In this document: positions 35,600-45,988 of the stretch, in pieces | Layout: each line of letters begins with the position of its first letter | How positions within the stretch are numbered: the stretch's first letter is position 1 | Source of the DNA: Cordia subcordata | Taxonomy: Eukaryota; Streptophyta; Magnoliopsida; Boraginales; Cordiaceae | Reading direction: 5' to 3' | DNA length: 64,000 nt | Assembly: GCA_028554755.1 (NCBI GenBank) | Contig: JAPTOF010000006.1 | Location: forward strand, 5,202,501-5,266,500 | Program-made: the position numbers and the translations under genes | Notes under the pieces: model-generated | Seen by the model: only the letters and a program-made list of their open reading frames with translations | What the model was told of the DNA's origin: nothing | Database searches by the model: none

Positions 35600-37153
35600 T
35601 AGCAATTGCTAGGCGGCTAAGATAATAAATGGTAGTTAAAAGAATAAAGAAAAGAAACCACAACTATAGGTAGGCAACTGAGATAATAAATGCTAGTAAA
35701 ATGAATAAATTCTGAGATATCTATCAAGCAAAACAAGTAAATTAAAGATTATTGAAATTTATTAGCTAAAACTACTTATTTATTACAAAATTTAATAATT
35801 GGAATATCATCTATATAGAAACTACAAATATATATAATACATACATATATACATATATGTGTGTGTGTTAAACAGATTATTACAAGAATAATTTTAGAAA
35901 AAAAAAAAGTAAAAGGGGCCATAAGAAGAATTTTAAAAAATTTGATATCCACTAATATATATATTTTTTACCACTTGGGGAAGGGGGCGAACAGGCCCTC
36001 CTCTTCGCCTGCCCTCCCCCTGGATCTATCCCTGATCAGAAGCATCAACAACTATGAGTCATGTTTCAAGTTTATAAGTTATGGAATCATCTTATAAGTC
36101 CAAATAAAATTTAATATGTTCGGTTTAAAAGTTCATATGTTATTTTTAAGTGCTTAAAAGCAGTAAAAATAAGCACTTGTATTTGACCATAGATAAAAGA
36201 CTTTTTAATCCTTCAACAAATTAAATAATTTTACAATATTAACTAATGGAAGGTCCTTCTATGTCGTTTTAGTTTACACTATTACTTATAAATCATTTAT
36301 TGATCAAATATGTCATCAACTTATAAACACGTATTACCAAATATTAATCTACTTACCTACAAATTTTTGGTTAAGGTGGTAACGGTCTCACTCCCGTAAA
36401 AAGAAGAACACAAGGTCGAATCCCGGGAAGCGCACTTATTGAAAGGGCTTTTCCTTAACTCCTTCTGGCTCAATAGAGATTAAGTCTAATGTGGCTTGGG
36501 ACAACCTAGCTCAAAGCAAAAAATTATTTATCTATTTATTAATCACTTACTTATAAGCAACGTTCTAGTTATAGCCTGTTAGGAATAGTCTTATCTTAAA
36601 ACTGAAATATGATAAGTGTCTCATAAAAAATAAATATCTAATACAATAAGACTGTTTGGTTTGTAAGCTGAAATGTTGTTATAAGTTACTTTGACAATAA
36701 TGTTATCAATTTTGAGTCTAGTACTTTGATTTTACAATTAGATAATAAATTATAAAATATAAATATTAATTAAATTTTATTTTTTTAAAAAAAAATTTAA
36801 ATTTTTGAAATTTTAATTGTTAACATTTTATTTTATTTTTTAATGTTTAATATTTTTATTTTTAAATTTTAAATTTTAATTTTTAATTTTTTTTAATTAT
36901 TTTCTAACTAATAAGATATAAGTACCCTAAACCCAAGTTATTTTTTATAATTACAAATAAGATATCTTATAAAAAGTATCTTATAATAAACTGATAACAA
37001 ATAATTTTTCACACAAATTATTAAATAAAATAAATATATTAAAATAAGACTCAAACACACACAACATTAGCTTGCTTGCGGGGAAAAATCTCTTCCCTTT
37101 ATCCCAACAGAAAAAAGAAAAAAAAAATCCACTTATAAACACCAATTTCAAAG

Positions 37154-37194
37154 CACGTGAAAAATAAGCAAGGCCGTTTTGGGGTCTATATATG
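37154..37194 (+). promoter_or_regulatory. G-box and TATA of the 37 kb UGT
   Basis: A CACGTG G-box (37154-37159) is followed by TCTATATATG (37186-37194), about 60 bp upstream of the ATG at 37254. The same pair is at the 43 kb gene. G-boxes bind bZIP/bHLH factors; regulation by light, ABA or jasmonate is only an inference. Confidence 0.6.
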
Positions 37195-37253
37195 TTTTAC
37201 CTTTCAGTAAGCAACGGCCATCTAAACAGAAAACACATACCTCAAAGAGTCTC

Positions 37254-38716
37254 ATGGGGAAACAGCATATTTCTCAACCAAGAGTTTTTATGCTTCCATG
37301 GTTGGCTTATGGTCACATATCTCCATTCGTGGAGCTTGCCAAGAGACTCTCAGAGAGAGGCTTTTACATATACCTCTGCTCTACACCTGTAAATCTCAAA
37401 TCCGTAGAGAAGAACATCACCAAGAGTTCATCTTCTTCATCTCTCAGCTCCATTCAAATAGTGGAACTCCATTTGCAGTCCTTGCCTGAACTGCCTCCTC
37501 AACGCCACACCACAAATGGCCTACCACTTCATCTCATGCCCACCCTCAAGAAGGCCCTCAACATGGCCAAACCCACCCTATCCAACCTACTTGAATCTCT
37601 CAATCCAGACTTGATTATATATGACTCTCCAATGCCATGGGCTGCGGGCATTGCATCTGCGCTTAATATTCCAGCAATTCTGTTTCCGGTGGGCAGCGCT
37701 GCCAATTGCTCATACTTCTCTCACTTATTACACCGTCCGGGGATCGATTTCCCCTTTCCCGATTTCCGTCTCAATGATTTTGAGAAAGCCAACTTGAACA
37801 GGTTAGTTTTCTTATTGTCTTTTTTTTTTTTTTAAATTAATTTCTCACTTAAGTATTTATGACACGAAGTCGAGACCTAATCAACAGGACATCCCTGAGA
37901 AGTCAAAGAGATCCTGGAGATCGTGAAATCCCCGAGGGATTTCATAAAACTGCGGCCGTGATGTTGAAAACCTCAAGAGAAATCGAAGGAAAATACATCG
38001 ATTATTTCTCGAAGCTTGTCAATACTAAGGTCGTCCCAGTTGGTCCTCTGGTTCAAGATCCTGCTCGCGATGATGATCAAGACGAAAACACCGAGCTCAT
38101 GGACTGGTTAGGAAAGAATCCGAAGCACTCAACCGTGTTCATATCGTTTGGGTCGGAATATTATCTCAAGAAAGAAGAAATCGAAGAGATAGCCATCGGT
38201 TTAGAGCTCAGCAAAGTGAATTTCATCTGGGTTGTTAGGTGTCCAGAAGGAGAGAATATTACTGCTGAAAGGCCACTGCCAGAGGGATTTCTTGAAAGAA
38301 TTGGAGACAGAGGAAAGATGGTGGAAGGATGGGCACCGCAAACGAAAATTCTTCGTCATCCAAGCATTGGTGGTTTTCTGAGTCACTGCGGGTGGAGTTC
38401 AATCATGGAAAGTTTAGAATTTGGGGTTCCACTCATCGCCATACCCGTGCAATGGGACCAACCCCTGAATGCTAAGTTGGTGGTGGAGATTGGTGTTGCT
38501 GTGGAGGTCATGAGAGATGACAATGGCAAACTTCAGAGAGAAGAAATTGGAAAGGTCCTCAACGATGTGATCGTTGGGAACAATATGGCGGAGAAACTGA
38601 GGAAACAGGTCAGAGAGATGAGACAGAAAGTGAAAATGAGGGAAAAGCAAGAGATTGACGACGCTTCTCAAGTCCTAATGGCTCTAATTTGTGATGGTAA
38701 GGGAAATCAAGCTTAG
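37254..38716 (+). CDS. UDP-glycosyltransferase, UGT94-like (two exons)
   Basis: Exon 1 is 37254-37801, exon 2 is 37888-38716, and the 86 bp intron is GT-AG, phase 2, at Arg183. The product is 458 residues. Catalytic His H21 is in WLAYGHISP, the partner Asp D124 in PDLIIYDS, and the donor-binding box W331-Q374 contains HCGW and ends in QWDQ. The ATG at 37254 is preferred over an in-frame ATG at 37179 because the latter lies before the presumed TATA box. It is probably a cytosolic sugar-chain-extending glucosyltransferase. Compared with the 15 and 43 kb proteins it differs most in the acceptor-facing stretch (residues ~124-180), so its acceptor may differ. It looks functional. Confidence 0.93.
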
Positions 38717-39358
38717 TCACTAATAAGTTGGAGTAGTCACAAAAATGTAAACTCATTTTACAAGCTTCTTTTGCGAAATAAAACTGGCCATCACTATGTA
38801 TTTCGTTTTTACAAGCAACTAATAAGTTGGAGTAGTCATTTTTTATTAGCAACAGGAAATCCGTCCCCTAAATAGAGTCGAATTTAAAAAAAATGACTTT
38901 TACTTAGTGATAGATATTGCTGAAGATTCTACTGTTTTCTTTAATCCAAATGTGATAAATGCAAGTTTCAAACAAAAGCAGCAAAATGTGAACTGGAACG
39001 ATATCTTGCGACAAATAATGTATATCATCTATACAAGGTAACTTGATAAACGAAAATTAGATCTTGTTATATCTATCCAGGGTTTGGAAAAGAATTAATT
39101 CATGAAAACTCATTTAAAAATTCATTGACTTCAGAATATTAATGCAAAAATTTGGGGATAATTAATTAATCATGGTGCCCCGTGTCCGTCTGTAAATCAT
39201 CAGATCTTTCCAGATTTTCTGTTATTAAATAATATGGTTGACTATTTATTATAGGACATCTGCTACTGAAAGAGTTTCAAAAAGAAAGTGTTTTTACGTA
39301 TATTTCATTATTGTGCATATGACGATGCATAAGAGTTTACAATATATACATGTGAGAT

Positions 39359-39895
39359 CACTACAACAAGATAAGTGAGATAGCTTTACAAGTTATCACA
39401 AAATCTAAAAAAAAAGCAAAAATATATATGGCGAGGCTTATAAGCTACCACTACAAATTATCAAACATCGCCAAGCCCAAAAGCACGAAACAATACACCG
39501 TCTTTGATGTATCATATTAAGCACTTCATATCATACTTCATGGTTCTCCTAAACATGTCCAAGTTTGCTCGTTTGAGTGACAACACAACATTTTATGATC
39601 ACACATTTCCATATGCCTGCCACTGCCAGCAGTAGCTCTTCTTTGCCATGTTCTGAAAATGTTTTTCCACAAACAAGAAAGCCTATTATTTAGCCAAGTG
39701 AATTCCAGAAATAACACAAATAAGCCTCTCAGAAGCCGTCGGGATTCGGCCGAGAGACTTGGCCGGAGATCGTCGTCAATGAGTCTGGTACAATCATTCT
39801 ATGAACCGTATAAGCAAAGACGAGAATTTTTCAAGAAAATGTTCGCCGAGCTGAAGTCTCTGAGCTTCATGATGTGTTCAACCAAATGTGATTAG
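39359..39895. other. block-A-specific insertion with a CACTA-like end and a basic ORF
   Basis: Block B lacks this segment. It opens with CACTACAACAAGATAAG, which resembles a CACTA terminus, followed by subterminal-like phrases, but no matching right end was found. A 78-codon frame at 39659-39895 (+) has an Arg/Ser-rich start and ends LSFMMCSTKCD. I do not recognise it. Its GC content is higher than its surroundings, so it may be a captured gene fragment. Confidence 0.4.
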
Positions 39896-40688
39896 GATTA
39901 TTACAGGTATGGTGGTCAAGATGGTTACATTCTACGTCAGATATTTCTAAATAAAATGCTGGTAAAATGATCATTTCTAGCATTAATTCATGCAAGGAAA
40001 TGTAAAATATATGTGTGTGTGTGTGTGTGAATGCTAATTAGAAGACAACAGTTATGCATACACTAAAGTGTCATGTTCTTCGTACGTATTAGCTACATCT
40101 GAATTATTGTGCGTGATAAATTGAAAGTGCGTGTTTCGTTCTCTTTCTATCTTTATGTTGTCTTAAAAATTGTCAGCATGTTCTATACACACGGATATAT
40201 CAAATTTCGCATGGCAAATAACAAAGATGGTTCATGGGTTCATGAATATATGGACACATACTTTAATTTCACAAAGATGCAACTTAAGTGGACATGTGAT
40301 TGAGAATCAGTTGTGATTCTGTTTTACTCCGCGACATGTTTGAAAAGTTTTAGTATAACTTGTCCATGCAAAAGGCTTTGCCACTTCCCCTATAATCTCT
40401 AGGTACAACATGATCTCAGTAAATAATAGAAACTAGTATAATTATGTTTGTGAAATATTCTAGACTAATTTGAATATTTAGTATTTGCAGATATCTAGGT
40501 TAACCTAGCTGCCGATTTATCCTTCTTTGTCAGCAGATACACACATGTATCCTACTTTAAAAAAAATGAAAAAAGTTGAATTTTGGTACATTAATTTGTT
40601 CAGCCAGGCTTTTTGGATCGCAAAGTTTTCCGAACTTAAATCAAGCAAAGCTAAAAAGCTGCTTTTGACTCCAAACTAATACTTAAAC

Positions 40689-41126
40689 TGTTGGGTTATG
40701 GCTCAAGTACTAAGTCCAAGTTCATATTGAAATTAGGAAAAAGTCTTAATGAGAGTCAAAATTCTAGTTATGGTAAGAGTCTTAGTTATGGTAGGATTGA
40801 TAGATTAGGAAATCCTTTGTCTTGGAGGACAAGAAAATCTCCTCTATAAATAGAACTCTTGTATTAGTTGAAAGAGGTGTGTGTCTGGCAATAGGTCTAG
40901 ATTGAGAGAGAGAGAAAGCTATTGTAAGAACATCGTGAAGGAGGGTTTAGACTTTTCTGTTCCTGCAAAAAGTTACATGAGTTGTAATACTCTTTTCTAT
41001 TTAGTGAAGTTTTTCATAAACATAGGTAGAGGGCCAAACCACGTTTAATAGTACGTATTCTTTTCTCATTACTCGTGCTTTAATTCTCCTGTGTGAGTGT
41101 GTGTTATGCGTCCTAATTTCCTAACA
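40689..41126 (+). mobile_element. solo LTR, 438 bp (copia-like)
   Basis: Starts TGTTGGGTTATGGCTC, ends AATTTCCTAACA, and is flanked by a perfect TAAAC duplication (40684-40688, 41127-41131). It has an internal TATA box (ctctataaatag at about 40850). The equivalent position in block B (near 52130) lacks it, giving a paralogous empty site. Confidence 0.92.
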
Positions 41127-41635
41127 TAAACCTTTGTTTATATTAATATAAGTTATCTTCTAGACAAAAAGGAATAATGATTAGGGGAAGCGTGGCCCTA
41201 ATAAAGTAAGAATCCATTTTAAATTTGATATGATCTTCAGAAATTCTAGTGGCCCTAATAATAATGATGATGATAATAATAATAACAATAAAGAACAAAA
41301 AATAAAAAAAGGCTCTTTTTTTACAATTGACAATAATGAAAAAATCAAGTTAATTAACTCACTGTACAAAACAAAATATCAATAATATACACATAAGCAC
41401 AATTAACCCGTATAAAAGAAGTTAAAAAATAAAATCAAAGAGAAGAATATTAGTCTGATTCATGGGATGAGAAGCTTTATAACTTTTTGTGATGTCGATT
41501 ACTGAACAAAGTTATAACTTGTGAAAAACAGACAGTTAAAAAAAAGTTTATTTTGGAACAAAAAAGAAGAAAAGTTAACTTAAAAATTCTGAGATAATGA
41601 ATATTAGAACCTAAAAACATCTTCGTTTTTACAAG

Positions 41636-41980
41636 GCGGCTGAGATGATAAATGCTAGTTAAAAGAATAAATAAAAGACAAAGCAGCAATTGTTAGGTGG
41701 TTGAGATAAATAACAAATGTTACCTATTAAAAAAAAAGATAAATAAATAACTGAGGTAACAAATGTTACCTAAAGGCTCTTTTCTTTTGCTAGGCGGCTG
41801 AGATAATAAATGTTACTTAAAAGAATAAAGAAAAGACAAAGCAGCAATTGTTTGGCGACTTAGATGATAAATGCTAGTTAAAAGAATAAAGAAAAGACAA
41901 CGCAACAAATGCTAGGCGGCTGAGATAATAAATGCTAGTCAAATGAATAAACTGAGATAATAAATGCTAGTTTAATGAAT
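41636..41980. repeat. spacer minisatellite (ggcggctgagataataaatg)
   Basis: Five to six degenerate ~60 bp units, homologous unit by unit with 18962-19325. A shorter version lies at 35610-35720. Confidence 0.8.
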
Positions 41981-43084
41981 CATCTTATAAGTCCAAACAA
42001 AATTTAATATGTTCGGTTTAAAAGTTCATATGTTATTTTTAAGTGCTTAAAAACAAGTAAAAATAAGCACTTGTATTTGACCATAGATAAAGACTTTTTA
42101 ATCCTTCAACAAATTAAATAATTTTACAATATTAATTAATGGAAGGTCCTTCTATGTCGTTTTAGTTTACACTATTACTTATAAATCATATATTGATCAA
42201 ATATGTCATCAACTTATAAACACGTATTACCAAATATTAATCTACTTACCTACAAATTTTTGGTTGAGGTGGTAACGGTCTCACTCCCGTAAAGAGAAGA
42301 ACACAAGGTCGAATCCCGGAAAGCGCACTTATTGAAAGGGCTTTTCCTTAACTCCTTCTGGCTCAATAGAGATTAAGTCTAATGTGGCTTAGGACAACCT
42401 AGCTCAAAGCAAAAAATTATATATCTATTTATTAATCACTTACTTATAAGCAACGTTCTAGTTATAGCCTGTTTGGAATAGTCTTATCTTAAAACTGAAA
42501 TCTGATAAGTGTCTCATAAAAAATAAGTATCTGATACAATAAGACTGTTTGGTTTGTAAGCTGAAATGTTGTTATAAGTTACTTTGACAATAATGTTATC
42601 AATTTTGAGTCTAGTACTTTGATTTTACAATTAGATAATAAATTATAAAATATAAATATTAATTAAATTTTATTTTTGTTTTAAAAATTTTAAATTTTTG
42701 AAATTTTAATTTTTAACATTTTATTTTTTTAATTTTTAGTTTTTAAATTTTAATTTTAAATTTTTTATTTTTTAATGTTTAATATTTTTATTTTTAAATT
42801 TTAAATTTTAAATTTTAATTTTTTTTAATTATTTTCTAACTAATAAGATATAAGTACCCTAAACCCAAGTTATTTTTTATAATTACAAATAAGATATCTT
42901 ATAAAAAGTATCTTATAATAAACTGATAACAAATAATTTTTCACACAAATTATTAAATAAAATAAATATATTAAAATAAGACTCAAACACACACAACATT
43001 AGCTTGCTTGCAGGAAAAATCTCTTCCCTTTATCCCAACAGAAAAAAGAAAAAAAAAATCCACTTATAAACACCAATTTCAAAG

Positions 43085-43125
43085 CACGTGAAAAATAAGC
43101 AAGGCCGTTTTGGGGTCTATATATG
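43085..43125 (+). promoter_or_regulatory. G-box and TATA of the 43 kb UGT
   Basis: CACGTG at 43085-43090 and TCTATATATG at 43116-43125, identical in layout to the 37 kb promoter, with about 1.3 kb of nearly identical upstream DNA. Confidence 0.6.
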
Positions 43126-43184
43126 TTTTACCTTTCAGTAAGCAACGGCCATCTAAACAGAAAACACATACCTCAAAGAGTCTC

Positions 43185-44649
43185 ATGGGGAAACAGCATA
43201 TTTCTCAACCAAGAGTTTTTATGCTTCCATGGTTGGCTTATGGTCACATATCTCCATTCGTGGAGCTTGCCAAGAGACTCTCAGAGAGAGGCTTTTACAT
43301 ATACCTCTGCTCTACACCTGTAAATCTCAAATCCGTAGAGAAGAACATCACCAAGAGTTCATCTTCCTCATCTCTCAGCTCCATTGAAATGGTGGAACTC
43401 CATTTGCCGTCCTTGCCCGAACTGCCTCCTCAACGCCACACCACAAATGGCCTACCACTTCATCTCCTTCCCACCCTCGAGAAGGCCCTGAAAATGGGCA
43501 AACCCACCCTATCCAACCTACTTGAGTCTCTCAATCCAGACTTGATTATACATGACCCTCTCATACCATGGGCTGCTGGCATTGCATCTGGGCTTAATAT
43601 TCCAGTTACTCAATTCGTGAATGTCAGCGCGGCCATTTGCTCGTACTTCAATCACGTAGCTCGACGTCGGGGGATTGAATTCCCTTTTCCGGGTTTGCGT
43701 CTCACTGATTTTGAGCAAGCCAACTTCAACAGGTTAGTCTCTTTCTTTTCTTCTGATGTTGTTAAATTCCCCAATTACTAGTTACTGATTATTGTTGATT
43801 CGAACTCGAGACATGTTAAACAGGGTGGTTGAATATAGAAGAAGTCAAACAGATCCTGAAGATGAAATCCCCGGGAGGTTTCGTAAAACCATGCTGATAA
43901 AAACCTCGAGAGAAATCGAAGCAAAATATATCGATTATTTCTCGGAGCTCATAGATGCTGAGTTCATCCCGGTTGGTCCTCTGGTTCAAGATCCTTTTTG
44001 CAATGATGATGATCAAGATGAGAACATGGAGCTCTTCGAATGGTTAGGAAAGAAAAATGAGCATTCAACCGTGTTCATATCCTTCGGGTCGGAATGTTAT
44101 CTCAAAAAGGAAGAAATAGAAGAGTTAGCCTTTGGTTTAGAGCTGAGCAATGTGAATTTCATCTGGGTCATGAGGTTTCCAAAAGGAGAGAGTATTCGTG
44201 CCGAAAAGTCACTACCAGAGGGATTTGTTGAAAGAATTGGAGACAGAGGAAGAGTGGTGGAAGGATGGGCACCCCAAGCGAAAATTCTAAGTCATCCAAG
44301 CATTGGTGGTTTTCTGAGTCACTGCGGGTGGAGTTCAATCATGGAAAGTTTAGAATTTGGGGTTCCAATCATCGCCATGCCCATGCAATGGGACCAGCCC
44401 CTGAATGCTAAGTTGGTGGTGGAGATTGGTGTTGCTGTGGAGGTCATGAGAGATGACAATGGCAAACTCCAAAGAGAAGAAATTGGAAAGGTCCTCAACC
44501 ATGTGATCGTTGGGGACATGGGGGAGAAAGTGAGGAAACAAGTGATAGAGATAAGACAGAAAGTGAAAATGAGAGAAAAGCAAGACATTTTCGAAGCTTC
44601 TCAATTCCTAATGGCTTTAATTTGTGAGAGTAAGGGAAATCAAGATTGA
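43185..44649 (+). CDS. UDP-glycosyltransferase, UGT94-like; chimeric paralogue
   Basis: Exon 1 is 43185-43732, exon 2 is 43824-44649, and the intron is 91 bp (GT-AG, phase 2). The product is 457 residues, with catalytic His H21, Asp D124 in PDLIIHDP, and donor-binding box W331-Q374 ending in QWDQ. Promoter and codons 1-57 are identical in protein to the 37 kb gene. From about codon 61 on, the sequence follows the 15 kb gene. Exon 2 and the 3' flank are nearly identical to that locus in inverted orientation. Residues ~139-147 (PVTQFVNVS) match neither parent. It looks functional and may place the 15 kb-type enzyme under the 37 kb-type promoter. Confidence 0.93.
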
Positions 44650-45405
44650 TCATTATAGTCTTTATTTTTTTCTCGCACTCTCCAAAATTTCGGCTATTAG
44701 CTTAGCAACTAATAAGTTGGAGTAGTCACCTTTTTCGCAAAAATGTAAACTCATTTGACAAGCTTCTTTTCATGAAATAAAACTGTCCATCACTGTGGAT
44801 TTCTTTTGCACCAAATCATGTGTTTCTAGGGTGAAAATGCTTCTACTCTTATTTAAATACATTGAAAGTTTAACATAACAAAAAAAAAATCATTTTATAT
44901 CCAATGTGCATTTTTCTTATTTATTTTAAAATGCATCTATACTCAAATATAGGGAGAGGACTTGATCTTCTATGCTATTCAACAAAAACTGTCAAGTATT
45001 ACCTTTTTATATACAACTCAAGCCCTATCTATTTGAGACAGAAATGAACGTAGAGATAAGATTTTCTCTTAGCTCTCAAAGCGTACCTATTTTGAGACAG
45101 AAATAAATGTAAAGATAAGATTTCTTATCAGCGCTTTCTATGAGACTAATGAAGAAATGGATATAGAGGTAAGATTTTCTATTAGATCTTTCTATGAGAC
45201 TAATGGAAATTCTTTAAGGTCGAGTACTGCACACTACCAATTAAGCAGTGTCTAGCTAGAGCTCTCAAACCTCTACTGATACCACTAACTCTATGAAAAT
45301 CACTTGGACGGGAACAAAAACATACATATTTTGAAGGTTCATCTTCTAAAAAGAAATACTTTGCATCTTTTATATCTTAATCGCAAAAAACAAAAGTTAG
45401 TTATG
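43352..45405 (+). repeat. inverted duplication, right arm
   Basis: Reverse-complement partner of 14133-16195. Homology starts inside exon 1 between 43352 and 43366 and ends at about 45405 ('aaaagttagtt'). Confidence 0.9.
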
Positions 45406-45485
45406 TGACCTATTCCAAATTTATCTTTTTTACAAGTGCGTACACAGTATAATAAATACCATTACCCCATAATATTATAACTAAA

Positions 45486-45487
<2 letters not shown>

Positions 45488-45519
<32 letters not shown>
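45488..45519. repeat. (TA)n microsatellite
   Basis: About 16 TA units just beyond the end of the inverted-duplication arm. Confidence 0.95.
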
Positions 45520-45523
<4 letters not shown>

Positions 45524-45684
45524 AAGGAAGTGTCGAAAAAATGACTTCTACTTAGTGATAGACACTGCTGAAGATTCTATTATTTTGTTCAATCCAAATG
45601 TGATAAATGCCAGCTTCAAACAAAAGCAGCAAAATGTGAACTGGAACGATATCTTGTGACAAATGCATATCATCTATATAAGAT

Positions 45685-45963
45685 CGGTAGAAAATAAACT
45701 TGATTTAGGATTTGTATATGTTTAGGAGTCCTAATTATATTAGGATTAGTTTACTGGTTATTTCCTAGTCAAATTAGGATTGATTTATTAGCTATTTTAA
45801 TATGTAAAGAATTGGTTTAACCAAATTCTATTTAGTTTTGGATTTCTAGAATAGCCTATATATAAAGGTGAGAGCTTTCAGTTGTATATGCCCAAGTTAG
45901 AAGAGATAATAAAGTTTAATATATTCTCTCTATATACAAAATAGCCTCTTCCACTTTCTAACA
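45685..45963 (+). repeat. copia 5' LTR
   Basis: The expected 5' TG is mutated to CG here (cggtag versus tgttag in the 3' LTR). It ends TAACA. About 13 differences from the 3' LTR by hand alignment. Confidence 0.93.
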
Positions 45964-45966
45964 AAG

Positions 45967-45980
45967 TGGTATCTAGAGCT
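45967..45980 (+). other. copia primer-binding site
   Basis: TGGTATCTAGAGCT follows the 5' LTR after 3 bp, the usual initiator-methionine-tRNA-type primer site of plant copia elements. Confidence 0.75.
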
Positions 45981-45988
45981 AGGTAAAT

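Larger units (their letters stand above)
35600..41260. repeat. tandem duplication block A (contains the 37 kb UGT)
   Basis: Block A is paralogous to block B (about 41780-52260): minisatellite spacer, promoter, UGT, 3' flank, and about 2.4 kb of further shared noncoding DNA ending near 'aattatgatttgatatgatcttca' type sequence (41240 versus 52245). About 36080-37420 and 41977-43350 are nearly identical. Insertions private to A: about 35725-36079, a segment from 39359, and the solo LTR at 40689. Confidence 0.85.

Noticed and set aside
37179..37253. Upstream in-frame ATG extending the 37 kb UGT by 25 residues (same at 43110)
   Set aside because: It lies ahead of the presumed TATA box, and paralogues start at the second ATG.
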